Positions 26,303 through 36,800 of a stretch of 64,000 nucleotides of DNA are shown piece by piece. The position numbers and the translations under genes were made by a program. The notes beneath the pieces are model-generated. The model made no database searches and was not told where the DNA came from. It saw only the letters and a program-made list of their open reading frames with translations. Every line of letters begins with the position of its first letter. Within the stretch, counting starts at the first letter, position 1. Origin of the DNA: Isoperla grammatica (Eukaryota > Arthropoda > Insecta > Plecoptera > Perlodidae); contig OX246741.1 in assembly GCA_945910005.1 (NCBI GenBank), positions 37,132,276-37,196,275 of the forward strand, in the 5' to 3' direction.

Positions 26303-26424
26303 CTTCTAGCACATGTGATACGTATGAATCTTCGATTGTCACGGGATTATTTTCTCCATCACTTGTTATTATTGCCGTAAATTCATAATATTCGGGGGAA
26401 TGTGTCCGACGCGGCGTCCTCCAT
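26303..26424 (-). pseudogene. Exon-like segment 1, paralogue of 26139-26247
   Basis: The minus strand begins at ATG (26424-26422) and ends at a strong splice donor, CTAGAAG|GTGAGT, with GT at 26302-26301. After a run of five C near 26396 the reading frame must shift by one base. From there it reads FTAIITSDGENNPV followed by TIEDSYVSHVLEG. Before the shift it reads MEDAASDTFP, with open sequence continuing upstream (VLIFTTAPGEEVRVRGANSF). The neighbouring segment shows the same layout (ME, AS, then TAI, NNPV, and Glu at the donor) with no shift. I do not recognise the protein. The shift may be a true lesion, a sequencing error in the homopolymer, or a sign that the exon begins after it. Confidence 0.45.
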
Positions 26425-27401
26425 TTCGAAAGAATTGGCGCCTCTTACCCTCACTTCTTCGCCAGGAGCAGTAGTAAAAATAAGTACTCCAGTTGTACCA
26501 GTGGTAAGTTACCACCGGACAGAAAAACGTTCCGAGTTGAAACCACGTCAAGTACCCCCGGACTGAAAAACGGGTTTTTCTCAATACTGTACTCCTGGAG
26601 TATTATAACGTGGACAAACAAACAAAGCTAATCAGCTTTCGATACAAATAATGTCGGAAACGCCGGTGTTTAAATAACTTTATTTCACAAAACTAAAGTA
26701 GGACGGACTATACCTTTATAGTTTAGACCTACCTCTAGAACACAGTGGAATATTAGAATAAATATGTGCTGTGAGTAGTTAATCTATGGATCTACTCAGT
26801 AAAGTGTAAATTTTGATACATTTTGACAGGCTTTCAATAAAAACAAAAGACTGCCAATGTTGCTCACAGCTTGCTGGATTTTGACTAATTCCTGTGAACT
26901 TCTTCGAATTCTCGATTTTCATTGGCTACACAATAACGATTTCAACGTTAGCGATCAAAGTTACATGATTGCAGTGCAGATTAAAATAAGTGCTTGTTTA
27001 ACAAAAAAATCGTACGCGTGTTGCGTATTGTAGCCGTTTACAACAATAGATGGCACCGCCCCCTCGACGTTCGTCGAAAATTCTACGGGCTATGGTTGGG
27101 CAACGTTCGACGTCCAACGTCCGACGTAAGGGCATGGGAACGCACCATTTTTCTTATTTATTACTAGAAAAACGCTCTGCGTTGATAAGCGAGCAAGCCT
27201 GAGAAACAAACACGAAGTTTTGCACAACAGTTTTCAAAGTTAGCGCCATCGACAAAAACAATCAACCAATGCAAACACAGCCTTCAAAGTACCTCCCAAT
27301 AGAACAAGTTTCAAGAATAAAAATGCTGTAATTATTTTCAGAGCTTTGATTTTATCTGTTAGTTGTTACGTTGACATGGTAACATCATTTATTGCAATGT
27401 A
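26425..27401. other. Unique sequence, no recognised gene
   Basis: A minus-strand open frame of 71 codons at 26369-26584 overlaps exon-like segment 1 in another frame and is a shadow. At 27103-27130 four 7-bp units ACGTNNN follow one another (ACGTTCG ACGTCCA ACGTCCG and so on), just after another ACGTTCGTCG at about 27067. Otherwise I see nothing. Confidence 0.5.
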
Positions 27402-27711
27402 AATAGGGCACTAGCAACACCGAAAGACAACAATGGAACAAATGAATTGAACTGATGGACAAACCATCAGCTGTCAAAATAATAAAATTGCAACCATAGA
27501 AAAAAAAAACAAGTGTAGCAATAGTAACTGCTCGCCATTTAAAACTTTTAATAATAGACAACGACTAAGTGAAAGTTTTGTATGTGTATTTGTTTGTTTT
27601 TTGTTTTGTTTTCCAAAATCAGATAAAATTATTTTTTGACAGCATGTTGTTTGTCCATCGATTCGATTCATTTGTTTCATTGTTGTCTTTTGGTGTTGCT
27701 AGTGCCCTATT
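27402..27711. mobile_element. 310-bp hairpin element with arms of about 90 bp
   Basis: The left arm 27402-27490 starts AATAGGGCACTAGCAACACC. The right arm 27622-27711 ends GGTGTTGCTAGTGCCCTATT, its complement. The arms stay alignable through ACAACAATG, AACAAATGAAT, GATGGACAAAC and GCTGTCAAAA with about ten mismatches. The loop is about 130 bp and AT-rich. There is no coding content and no clear target duplication. It is probably a MITE, class unassigned. Confidence 0.75.
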
Positions 27712-28606
27712 GGTTACCGGACAAAAATGTACTATAATATAGCAACCTCACATTGTGCCGTTATCTGTTTTTTTTTTTTTAAAATTGAATAACTTTTGTG
27801 TAACTTTACCAATATTTATCAGATCGCAATAAAATTAACATATTCGTGACCGGACATAACTTTGTAAAAATATGTCTATCACACATTTTGCCGCCATTTT
27901 GTATCAGAAAAAAAATTCAGTAACTTTCGTGTAGCTTTGTAACGTTTCGAACGATTTTGCTACAAAGGTAATGGGGTTCAATCCACATTAAGGCTTGTGG
28001 ATGATCTAAATTTCAAATTGATCGGACTCTCCGTCGACCGTTATTGCGAGACAAAACCCCCAACAGAACGAGTGCCATAAAAGTAGAACGGAGAAGCTCG
28101 CTTAACAAACTAACAAATATTTTTCGTACAGCATTGGGTTCATTCTAAACTAAATTGGACGTATTTGTCACTTTTTCAATGTTGTGTGGCGTTATTGAGA
28201 CATGACTTAAAAACACTAATTTCACGTAGCTTTAATATTGTGGGGTCTTCCCACTTAACCTGATCGTAAGACTATACTATACTGTAGTAGGCACGTTGGG
28301 ACAACCTCCCAGTTAACTCCGCACCGAATTCTCGTATTTGTATCACTTTTAACCGATTTTGATGTTAAAATGTAACGACATGAACTGAAACATATATTTG
28401 TATTAGCCGGTGAAATAAAAACAAAAAATGAAATCTGTGGGGGCAAGTGTACCCCGTTAAGAGATAGGTCAATAATTTTTCCTAGCGCCAGATTACTTAC
28501 ATTTGTCACCGTACAAATCGGTAGTTCTCGCGAGAGGGCCCCTAGGTCGCGGGGCCCGTAAGCAGCGCATACCTTACGTTTTACGTGACACTCAGAGGAG
28601 ATAAAT
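27712..28606. other. Unique sequence, no recognised gene
   Basis: A T run lies at 27767-27780. Two weakly similar stretches (TAACTTTTGTGTAACTTT near 27791, TAACTTTCGTGTAGCTTT near 27921) may be an old duplication of about 130 bp. A minus-strand open frame of 84 codons (28255-28509) shows no family features. Confidence 0.4.
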
Positions 28607-28858
28607 CAATGATGTTCAACAGCTATAGTAGGCTAGATCACTAGTCCTCCTACCTTTCACTCAGTAGCGAGCGTAGCAAATTGAAGCTATTTTGAATTGG
28701 GCAGTTTACAGACTAATTTTGACCTTTCAGTACTGCTAGCGCTGCGAGCGGCAGAAAGTCGCGTTTGAAACTCCCATTCCCGCCTGTAGTAATTGCCCAA
28801 TTCAAGATGGCTTCTAATTGACACGCCTGTGGCTGCTAGGTTGCGCATCTAGCGTACT
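28607..28858. mobile_element. Foldback MITE, copy 2 (right end lost)
   Basis: It aligns end to end with the element at 24528-24799, with scattered substitutions. It starts CAATGATGTTCAACAGCT and shares CACTCAGTAGCGAGCGTAGC, TTCAGTACTGCTAGCGCTGC and GATGGCTTCTAATTGACACG. The right inverted repeat stops after ATCTAGCGTACTA, losing about the last 19 bases, where retroelement-like sequence begins at about 28860. That sequence may have inserted into the right terminus or deleted it. Confidence 0.8.
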
Positions 28859-28859
28859 A

Positions 28860-29060
28860 TTACCTTTTGAAAAACCAGTAGACCGTGCAATATAGGGAAT
28901 GAGGGAGGTAGATGGCGGTAGAAGACGGAGTTGTTGAGTAGAAGGGAAAATTAGAGAATGTTTTTAATTATAAATGGAATAATAAAAGTGAAAGGAAAGT
29001 GTTTAATTTCAGTTACCTATAGCCATAGGACATAACGTTACAACTGAGGCTCGTCCCGAG
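28860..29060 (+). mobile_element. Putative LTR fragment and primer-binding site
   Basis: This stretch ends AGGACATAACGTTACAAC followed by TGAGGCTCGTCCCGAG (29045-29060). It resembles the LTR end and tRNA-Pro primer site of the plus-strand element at 30841-30870 (AGACATAACA, TGGGGGCTCGTCCG). An AATAAA lies at 28981-28986 in a comparable place, and TAGATGGCGGT is also shared. No gag follows it. It looks like the 5' stub of a related but different Ty3/gypsy copy. The left boundary is uncertain. Confidence 0.4.
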
Positions 29061-29386
29061 TGGTACGACTATTTACATGCTTTAGCGGTAAATGTACTGA
29101 TTGGATCCGCGGTCTAAAATCGCTGTAAAATAAACATAAATGGAATTTTTTCATATTTATTGTAATAAAAATATTAAATCAAGTGTACATTAAAGTAGTT
29201 GTGGAAGATGTAACTTCGTGGCTTAATGCCAATGATACAATCATGTGCATGAGAAAGATTAATTTATTCGGAACCGTGTCCATCCTCGGAGCTTGAGACT
29301 AAGCAATGTTTATTAACTCGTCCATCGCGACGGGTTTCTTTTGTCTTGCCCAATTGCCACCGCCTTCTGACAAGTAGCGCACCACA
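29061..29386 (-). mobile_element. Putative 3' LTR of the minus-strand Ty3/gypsy remnant
   Basis: Reading the minus strand out of the integrase, a purine-rich tract (GGCAGGGGGGGCCC, 29387-29400) is followed by TGTGGTGCGC starting at 29386, a plausible polypurine tract and LTR start. AATAAA occurs about 120 bases further (complement at 29263-29268). The outer end of this LTR is not clear; 29061 is only where the neighbouring LTR-like fragment ends. Confidence 0.4.
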
Positions 29387-29430
29387 GGGCCCCCCTGCCA
29401 GTGAACGAGCACAGCGATGCGAACGAAAGT

Positions 29431-30568
29431 CTATACGCCTAGTCGCGCTGGTACATACACTTGACGTCCTGCTCTCGTCGTGACCAAAGGCTGAGCAGCG
29501 GCAACTGCAGCGCATGATCGAACCACAGACGGAGTGCTGGAGTTCGGACGAACACTGGAGTGAATAACAGCTGGGGGCGCTGTCCCAGACAGATGTGATG
29601 AGCGTGATTCTGCATTCGGCATCGTCGATGGTTGAGTGATATCTGGGGCCGCATCAGCAAAAATGAAGGCGGGCTTTAAACGATCAATGGATACAACGAC
29701 CTTCTTCCCAGTCCGCAAAATCGTAAAATGTTTCTCATTCCTCGTGAGTACCTCGTAAGGCCCATCGTACGGTTGCTGAAGGGGTGTTCGGACAGCATCA
29801 TGTCGCACAAAAACGTGGGAACATGTCGCGAGGTCCTTAAACACAAAACAGCGTCGTTCTCCGTGTCGAATAGGGTGGGACGGCCGGAGCATCTGGAGAC
29901 GTTGGCTGAGGTGCCTGACGTACTCAGAGGTGCTGTCCAGTGTTGTTGCAGCTGACAGGTATTCTCCAGGAAGTCTGAGAGTAGTTCCATAAACCAATTC
30001 AGCCGGTGTAGCCTTAATATCCTCCTTCCAAGCTGATCGGATACCCAGCATAACCCACGGTAAGGTGTCGGTCCAGCGATTCTATTCATGGCACATAAGT
30101 GCAGCCTTGAGCTGTCGGTGAAGACGCTCTACCATTCCGTTGGCGGCGGGATGATATGATGTAGTTTGGATTAGGGTCGTACCTAACAGGTGATTGAGAG
30201 ACCTGAAAAGAGACGACTCGAACTGTCGACCTTGATCGGAAGTGCTCCGAAGGGGCGTCCCAAAACGACATTTCCACCCGGTGACGAGGGCAGAGTTGAC
30301 TGTATCTGCAGTTATATCGGCAAGAGGCAGCGCCCCAGGCCAGCGAGTAAACCGGTCGACGCATGTGAGTATAGGTAACGAAATCCCGCTGACTCGGCGA
30401 CAAGACGAACGGAGGCCGCAACACCTGGATGGGACAGGCTGTGAAGGCTGTCAAACACCCGACGTCGAAGGTTCGCTGGCACAAAGGGCCGTTCTACCGG
30501 CGTGGACGTGTCACAATGAATCGTGAGGTTTGTCCCGGCGATGCTCCTACATTTCAGTTGAAGTGCAG
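29431..30568 (-). pseudogene. Ty3/gypsy integrase remnant, broken
   Basis: The minus strand keeps the N-terminal zinc-binding His pair (HSLSHPG, codons about 30429-30443). It also keeps the second catalytic Asp (TSDQGRQF, codon 30235-30237) and the catalytic Glu (NGMVERLHR, codon 30127-30129), spaced D-x35-E as in active integrases. The C-terminal part follows with ELVYGTTLRLPGE, YDGPYEVL and SIDRLKPAF, and the frame ends at 29431. Three lesions are visible. About 100 residues, with the Cys pair and the first catalytic Asp, are missing at a junction near 30375-30390 that also shifts the frame. A TAG at 30082-30084 interrupts the frame. The 5' side stops at 30568, exactly where the plus-strand LTR begins. 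It cannot be functional. Confidence 0.85.
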
Positions 30569-30854
30569 TGTTAGGTTGCACTCCCTTGCAACCGTCACAG
30601 GGTCAGTGGAATGGTGGGACGGTTGAGTGATGCAGTGGAGTAGTCACTAAGGCGGTGGAGTGTTGCGGTGGTCTACACTTAGATGGCGGTGAATGCTTTT
30701 TTGTCTTTTCTTTTCAAGAATGAAACAACAATGAAAAAAGACTAGTGTCATGATTGGAGTGGCCAAGTGAATTGTATTTAAAAAAAGGCTGTGATTAACG
30801 TAATAAAGTAAGGGAACTAGCAAGAAATTATTATTTCATTCTCTAGACATAACA
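30569..30854 (+). mobile_element. 5' LTR of plus-strand Ty3/gypsy element (286 bp)
   Basis: It starts TGTTAGGTTGCACTCCC and ends CTCTAGACATAACA, the usual TG...CA form, directly upstream of a primer site. A TATTTAAA-like box lies near 30775 and AATAAA at 30802-30807, in the expected order. No second copy was found downstream, so the element lacks its 3' LTR here and the left boundary rests on the TG and on the abrupt end of the minus-strand integrase. Confidence 0.6.
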
Positions 30855-30856
30855 AT

Positions 30857-30870
30857 TGGGGGCTCGTCCG
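30857..30870 (+). other. tRNA-Pro primer-binding site
   Basis: TGGGGGCTCGTCCG matches the first 14 of the 18 bases of the classical tRNA-Pro primer site used by murine leukaemia virus (TGGGGGCTCGTCCGGGAT). It lies two bases after the LTR end. It marks the start of minus-strand DNA synthesis in the retroelement. Confidence 0.75.
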
Positions 30871-30947
30871 AACACTTGAAGTAATATTTTGGTGCAAATT
30901 TCCTTGCGACGGTTTTGTGTGGATTGTTTTTTCTTTTGGTGTGACTC

Positions 30948-31886
30948 GTGTCGTGTTTACAATATCGTTGTCCTTCAATTATGTCGAGTAATAATGTAAG
31001 GTTCGTGGATCACAATGATCTACCTTTAGATATTGTGCAAAGAATGGGTGAGTTGGAACCAGAAAGATTAGCAACATTCTTGTCCGAGATGCGAGGAGCT
31101 CTCACAAACATCGTGGTCGACCAGGTGGAGACGTGTATGCAGGGAGAACTTTCGACCGGTCAAGAAGCTGAGTTTCGTGGGGAACTGCTCCCGGAGGTAA
31201 GCTTATTAAATCCATTACCATACGGGCAGTTACATACTGACGGAGAGCTGGTGGCGCAACTACAGCCAAGCGTGCCACTTGATTCTAATGTAAATAGCTT
31301 TGCTCGGGCCTCGAGCGCGGCGGCTGGTGGTGAATACGAAACTGGTTCGCGTGGACACAATTATGGAAACAAATTCCAGTGTTTCAACCTTCCTATGCCT
31401 ACCTACTCGGGAAAGAATAATAGTTTGAGCCCTGAGGAGTTTATTCAGAAGTTGGAACGCTATGCTAGAGCATGTCAACGTTCACACACATGGTTGTTGG
31501 CCGTGGTGTTGCCTGTCGCATTAATCGATGACGCATTTCGTTGGTGGCAGACTCGGGGTGGTTTTGTGCTCTGGGACAAATTTAAAACAGAGTTTCTACG
31601 TGCTTTCGGGTTACCGGATCTTACGAGGAGACTACGGCTGGAACTCGACGCTCGGACGCAGCATCCAGAGGAGGACTTGGGCTCCTTCGTGAGGAATATT
31701 AGGGCTTACTACGACAGTATAGGTAGTCCCTACACTGAACAGGAGGTGATTGAGCGAGTTATGTTACAAGTAACTCCCAGGTGCCGTCAGTTACTTTTTT
31801 CCATGACTTTTGACACCTTGAAAGCCTTATTGGCCCCTCAAAATAGACTAGACGCATTCTGGTGGCAAGAAAATAAACTACTATAA
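30948..31886 (+). pseudogene. gag: Ty3/gypsy Gag, truncated
   Basis: The open frame has 312 codons, about 90 bases after the primer site. The second Met (30981, MSSNNVRF) is an equally likely start. Residues about 150-290 fit the retrotransposon Gag capsid family: the WW pair in DDAFRWWQTRGGF, then LWDKFKTEFLRAFG, then a basic and acidic helix, then PEEDLGSFVRNIRAYY and the later VIERVMLQ stretch. Gag forms the particle that packages the element RNA. The frame stops at 31884-31886 before any zinc knuckle, whereas such Gags normally continue into a nucleocapsid joined or frameshifted to protease. The following 180 bases do not continue Gag in any frame, so the 3' part is lost or displaced. Confidence 0.8.
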
Positions 31887-32071
31887 GGATGAGTTTATCT
31901 GTCAATTGTTCATTGTTGCTTTATTGTTAAATCATCAATGGCGCAGATAAGGGTGTTGCTTAGCAGCGCTATCTATGTGTTAGTTTGAGTCTCCAATAGG
32001 ATTTCGGGGCCGGCATTGAAACACTCGAATGGAGAGACAGTTCCTATAAACTTCCATCCCCCAGAGAAAAT

Positions 32072-32740
32072 GTGTTGGCTAAGGATTTGGCATTTGCATC
32101 TAAACAGACACCGTCATCGACCATGTCATCGATGCGTCCGATGTTATATTCGGTTCCACCTCCGACTGTGCGTTCTACCAGCTTGAATGTGTGTAACCGG
32201 TGCACGACAGCAACACGACAGCGGACATTAGTGGGGACTCATTCTGCAAGGGATCGCCACTACGATCACATCATGCAGATAGACACTAATAAATCCATAG
32301 ACCCGTCTATACTGGTGACAATAGGTGGACAAAAATTTACAGCTTTGTTTGACACGGGGTCTAATCGCAGTCTGTTGGGGGATAAGGCGATGTTGGCGGC
32401 AAAACGATCCGGGTCTGGTCTCTCAAAAACCAATCATGTTCTCCAGTTAGCCACAGGTTCGTCAACAGCTACTTCGTCTCTATCGACAAATATCCTATGG
32501 CAAGCAGGTAATATTCAACATTCCTTTCTGTATTTGCCAGGGATGAATCGGCAGGCGATTCTCGGACGGGATTTCCTTCAAGAATCTAAAATTTCAATTG
32601 AAATCAGTAAAGGTGAATGGTCAAATGGATTCGTGACATATTCATTTAATACATGCAAAGATAAACCGGCGACGCATACGACCTTTGACTGGTTAGCTGA
32701 GGACTTACATTTAGATTTAATGTTTCAGGTTAGGTTCTAG
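32072..32740 (+). pseudogene. pol: Ty3/gypsy protease fragment
   Basis: In this 222-codon frame, residues 94-96 are the catalytic DTG within FTALFDTGSNRSLL, and residues 163-169 are ILGRDFL. These are the two signature sites of retroviral-type aspartic proteases, 67 residues apart, a normal spacing. Upstream, residues 41-44 (CNRC) may be the first Cys pair of a damaged zinc knuckle. The protease would process the Gag-Pol polyprotein as a dimer. Reverse transcriptase and RNase H should follow, but the frame ends at 32740 and no RT motif is seen beyond it. The true N-terminus is within a larger polyprotein, so the first Met is arbitrary. Confidence 0.8.
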
Positions 32741-33807
32741 GGAGCGTCAACTTGAATCAAATCCGCGAGATAGCGCCACGGTTTAATTTCCCCTCTTGTT
32801 TCAATTCCACCACATTACAGTCTCCACTAACATGAAGGTCTCGATTCTCGACTCACGCTCTGTTTTGTGTGAAACTTAAGGCTGCTCGTAAAACATTTCC
32901 CAGCAAACAATGGGGGCCCGTATGTCGGCGTATACGGCCGTACATCACGGATGTCAAAATAAATGTCAGGAATTGGGTCGGAAGGTGTATTGAGAATAAA
33001 ATAAACATAATAAGTGTATTTGATTGTCATTTATTGTTCTGTGTAACGCTTAGTTTTCATCGTAGAACTGAAATTCAAGATGTCTCGTAGTAGACACATT
33101 GATTCTAATATGCCGTGATCAAAAAATATTTGATTGGAAAACACTTTGTGAAAGTTGTATTTTGTATTATGTATCCGCCTGATGGTCCGTGGGAACCTGA
33201 GTAGCGACGAGCGTTCGGTAAACACCGCCGAGTTCTCGACTCGCGCTCTGTTGTGTGTGAAACTTGAGGCTGCTCGTAAAACTTATTTTCTACCATACAT
33301 ACGGGGACGACGAACCGTGTTATTTCCGTGATATTCCCAGCGCGGCACAGCCCGTGGTGCAGGGCAGCTAAGTCGTTTATCTATTTCTTACTGTCTGCTA
33401 AGTTCTGCTTGTGCCTCCCAAGCTATTGTTGCTTATTCTTGTTCAGTTTTTTCTCCTCTTTCGTTTAGAGTAGTTTTTATTTTCGAATTATTCATTCTTT
33501 AATAAGTATTGGCCTTGCAAATTAATGCTTTTCATTTCTCAATTTAACCCTCCTTGTTGAACCCTGCCATTTTAGAAGTGTCTTATTCATCATTGTGGTT
33601 TCGGTTATTCGTTTTTGTTCAGTTTGCTGCCTGGTCTTCAAGGCCAGGAAGCAGTGGTTTTGTCCGTCTTGTCTGGACTGTTTTTATTTTGAATATTTCG
33701 GAGGGTTTTTATTGAATCGTATCACCATGAGTCAACTGAAGCCGCAAGACTTTTTGAAGAAGTCCCCTGTCCCCGCTGTAAAAAACGGGGCCAGTAAGGC
33801 CCGTGTG
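32741..33807. other. Island edge before the 63-bp array
   Basis: A 50-bp sequence, from TTCTCGACTC to GCTGCTCGTAAAAC, occurs twice in direct orientation at 32845-32894 and 33233-33282 (47 of 50 identical, 388 bp apart). Open frames of 62-74 codons here have no family features, including one at 33595-33810 with several Cys. A small hairpin CCCCG...CGGGG lies near 33770-33790, just before the satellite. No gene recognised. Confidence 0.5.
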
Positions 33808-36800
33808 TAAAAGTGGGGTGACACGGTCGAGGTGGGACCGGTCTGAGAAGCTGTATCAGATGGGCCTGTGTGAATGTGACGTGACACGGTCGGGGTGAGA
33901 CCGGTCAGAGAAGCTGTGTAAGATGGGCGTGTGTGTAGGTAACGTTACACGGTCTAGATGAGACAGGACAGAGAAGCTGTGTAAGATGGGCGTGTGTGTA
34001 GGTAACGTTACACGGTCGAGATGAGACAGGACAGAGAAGCTGTGTAAGATGGGCGTGTGTGTAGGTAACGTGACACGGTCGGGGTGAGACCGGTCAGAGA
34101 AGCTGTGTAAGATGGGCGTGTGTGTAGGTAACGTAACACGGTCGAGATGAGACAGGACAGAGAAGCTGTGTAAGATGGGCGTGTGTGTAGGTAACGTGAC
34201 ACGGTCGAGATGAGACAGGACAGAGAAGCTGTGGAAGATGGGCGTGTGTGTAGGTAACGTTACACGGTCGAGATGAGACAGGACAGAGAAGCTGTGGAAG
34301 ATGGGCGTGTGTGTAGGTAACGTAACACGGTCGAGATGAGACAGGACAGAGAAGCTGTGGAAGATGGGCGTGTGTGTAGGTGACGTTACACGGTCGAGAT
34401 GAGACAGGACAGAGAAGCTGTGTAAGATGGGCGTGTGTGAAGGTGACGTGACACGGTCGGGGTGGGACCGGTCAGAGAAGCTGTGGAAGATGGGCGTGTG
34501 TGTAGGTAACGTAACACGGTCGAGATGAGACAGGACAGAGAAGCTGTGTAAGATGGGCGTGTGTGAAGGTGACGTGACACGGTCGGGGTGGGACCGGTCA
34601 GAGAAGCTGTGTAAGATGGGCGTGTGTGTAGGTAACGTTACACGGTCGAGATGAGACAGGACACAGAAGCTGTGTAAGATGGGCATGTGTGAAGGTGACG
34701 TGACACGGTCGGGGTGGGACCGGTCAGAGAAGCTGTGGAAGATGGGCGTGTGTGTAGGTAACGTAACACGGTCGAGATGAGACAGGATAGAGAAGCTGTG
34801 TAAGATGGGCGTGTGTGAAGGTGACGTGACACGGTCGGGGTGGGACCGGTCAGAGAAGCTGTGTAAGATGGGCGTGTGTGTAGGTAACGTTACACGGTCG
34901 GGGTGAGACAGGACAGAGAAGCTGTGGAAGATGGGCGTGTGTGTAGGTAACGTAACACGGTCGAGATGAGACAGGACAGAGAAGCTGTGTAAGATGGGCG
35001 TGTGTGAAGGTGACGTGACACGGTCGGGGTGGGACCGGTCAGAGAAGCTGTGTAAGATGGGCGTGTGTGTAGGTAACGTTACACGGTCGAGATGAGACAG
35101 GACAGAGAAGCTGTGTAAGATGGGCGTGTGTGTAGGTAAAGTTACACGGTCGAGATGAGACCGGTCAGAGAAGCTGTGTAAGATGGGCGTGTGTGTAGGT
35201 AACGTTACACGGTCGGGGTGACACCGGTCAGAGAAGCTGTGTAAGATGGGCGTGTGTGAAGGTAACGTTACACGGTCGAGATGAGACAGGACAGAGAAGC
35301 TGTGGAAGATGGGCGTGTGTGTAGGTAACGTTACACGGTCGAGATGAGACAGGACAGAGAAGCTGTGTAAGATGGGCGTGTGTGTAGGTAACGTTACACG
35401 GTCGAGATGAGACAGGACAGAGAAGCTGTGTAAGATGGGCGTGTGTGTAGGTAACGTGACATGGTCGAGATGAGACAGGACAGAGAAGCTGTGTAAGATG
35501 GGCGTGTGTGAAGGTGACGTGACACGGTCGGGGTGAGACAGGACAGAGAAGCTGTGTAAGATGGGCGTGTGTGTAGGTGACGTGACACGGTCGGGGTGGG
35601 ACCGGTCAGAGAAGCTGTGGAAGATGGGCGTGTGTGTAGGTAACGTTACACGGTCGGGGTGAGACCGGTCAGAGAAGCTGTGGAAGATGGGCGTGTGTAA
35701 AGGTGACGTGACACGGTCGGGGTGAGACCGGTCAGAGAAGCTGTGTAAGATGGGCGTGTGTAAAGGTGACGTGACACGGTCGGGGTGAGACCGGTCAGAG
35801 AAGCTGTGTAAGATGGGCGTGTGTGTAGGTAACGTTACACGGTCGAGATGAGACAGGACAGAGAAGCTGTGTAAGATGGGCGTGTGTGTAGGTAACGTTA
35901 CACGGTCGAGATGAGACAGGACAGAGAAGCTGTGGAAGATGGGCGTGTGTGTAGGTAACGTTACACGGTCGGGGTGGGACCGGTCAGAGAAGCTGTGTAA
36001 GATGGGCGTGTGTGTAGGTAACGTTACACGGTCGGGGTGGGACCGGTCAGAGAAGCTGTGTAAGATGGGCGTGTGTGAAGGTGACGTTACACGGTCGAGA
36101 TGAGACAGGACAGAGAAGCTGTGTAAGATGGGCGTGTGTGTAGGTAACGTTACACGGTCGGGGTGGGACAGGACAGAGAAGCTGTGTAAGATGGGCGTGT
36201 GTGTAGGTAACGTTACACGGTCTAGATGAGACAGGACAGAGAAGCTGTGTAAGATGGGCGTGTGTGTAGGTAACGTGACACGGTCGAGATGAGACAGGAG
36301 AGAAAAGCTGTGTAAGATGGGCGTGTGTGAAGGTGACGTGACACGGTCGGGGTGGGACCGGTCAGAGAAGCTGTGTAAGATGGGCGTGTGTGAAGGTGAC
36401 GTGACACGGTCGAGATGAGACAGGACAGAGAAGCTGTGTAAGATGGGCGTGTGTGTAGGTAACGTTACACGGTCGAGATGAGACAGGACAGAGAAGCTGT
36501 GTAAGATAGGCGTGTGTGTAGGTAACGTTACACGGTCGAGATGAGACAGGACAGAGAAGCTGTGGAAGATGGGCGTGTGTAAAGGTGACGTGACACGGTC
36601 GGGGTGGGACCGGTCAGAGAAGCTGTGGAAGATGGGCGTGTGTGTAGGTAACGTTACACGGTCGAGATGAGACAGGACAGAGAAGCTGTGTAAGATGGGC
36701 GTGTGTGTATGTAAGGTTACACGGTCGAGATGAGACAGGACAGAGAAGCTGTGTAAGATGGGCGTGTGTGTAGGTAACGTTACACGGTCGAGATGAGACA

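Noticed and set aside
29264..30626. Several plus- and minus-strand frames overlapping the integrase remnant
   Set aside because: They are other reading frames of the same integrase DNA. The catalytic and C-terminal motifs sit in a single minus-strand frame.
23438..33807. tRNA, rRNA or small nuclear RNA genes
   Set aside because: No cloverleaf with A and B boxes and no conserved rRNA or snRNA stretch was found by eye. GGCTCGTCC motifs are primer sites, not tRNA genes.
33595..33810. 71-codon frame with several cysteines just before the array
   Set aside because: The Cys spacing fits no zinc-binding family I know. There is no downstream continuation, and the frame runs to the satellite border by chance.
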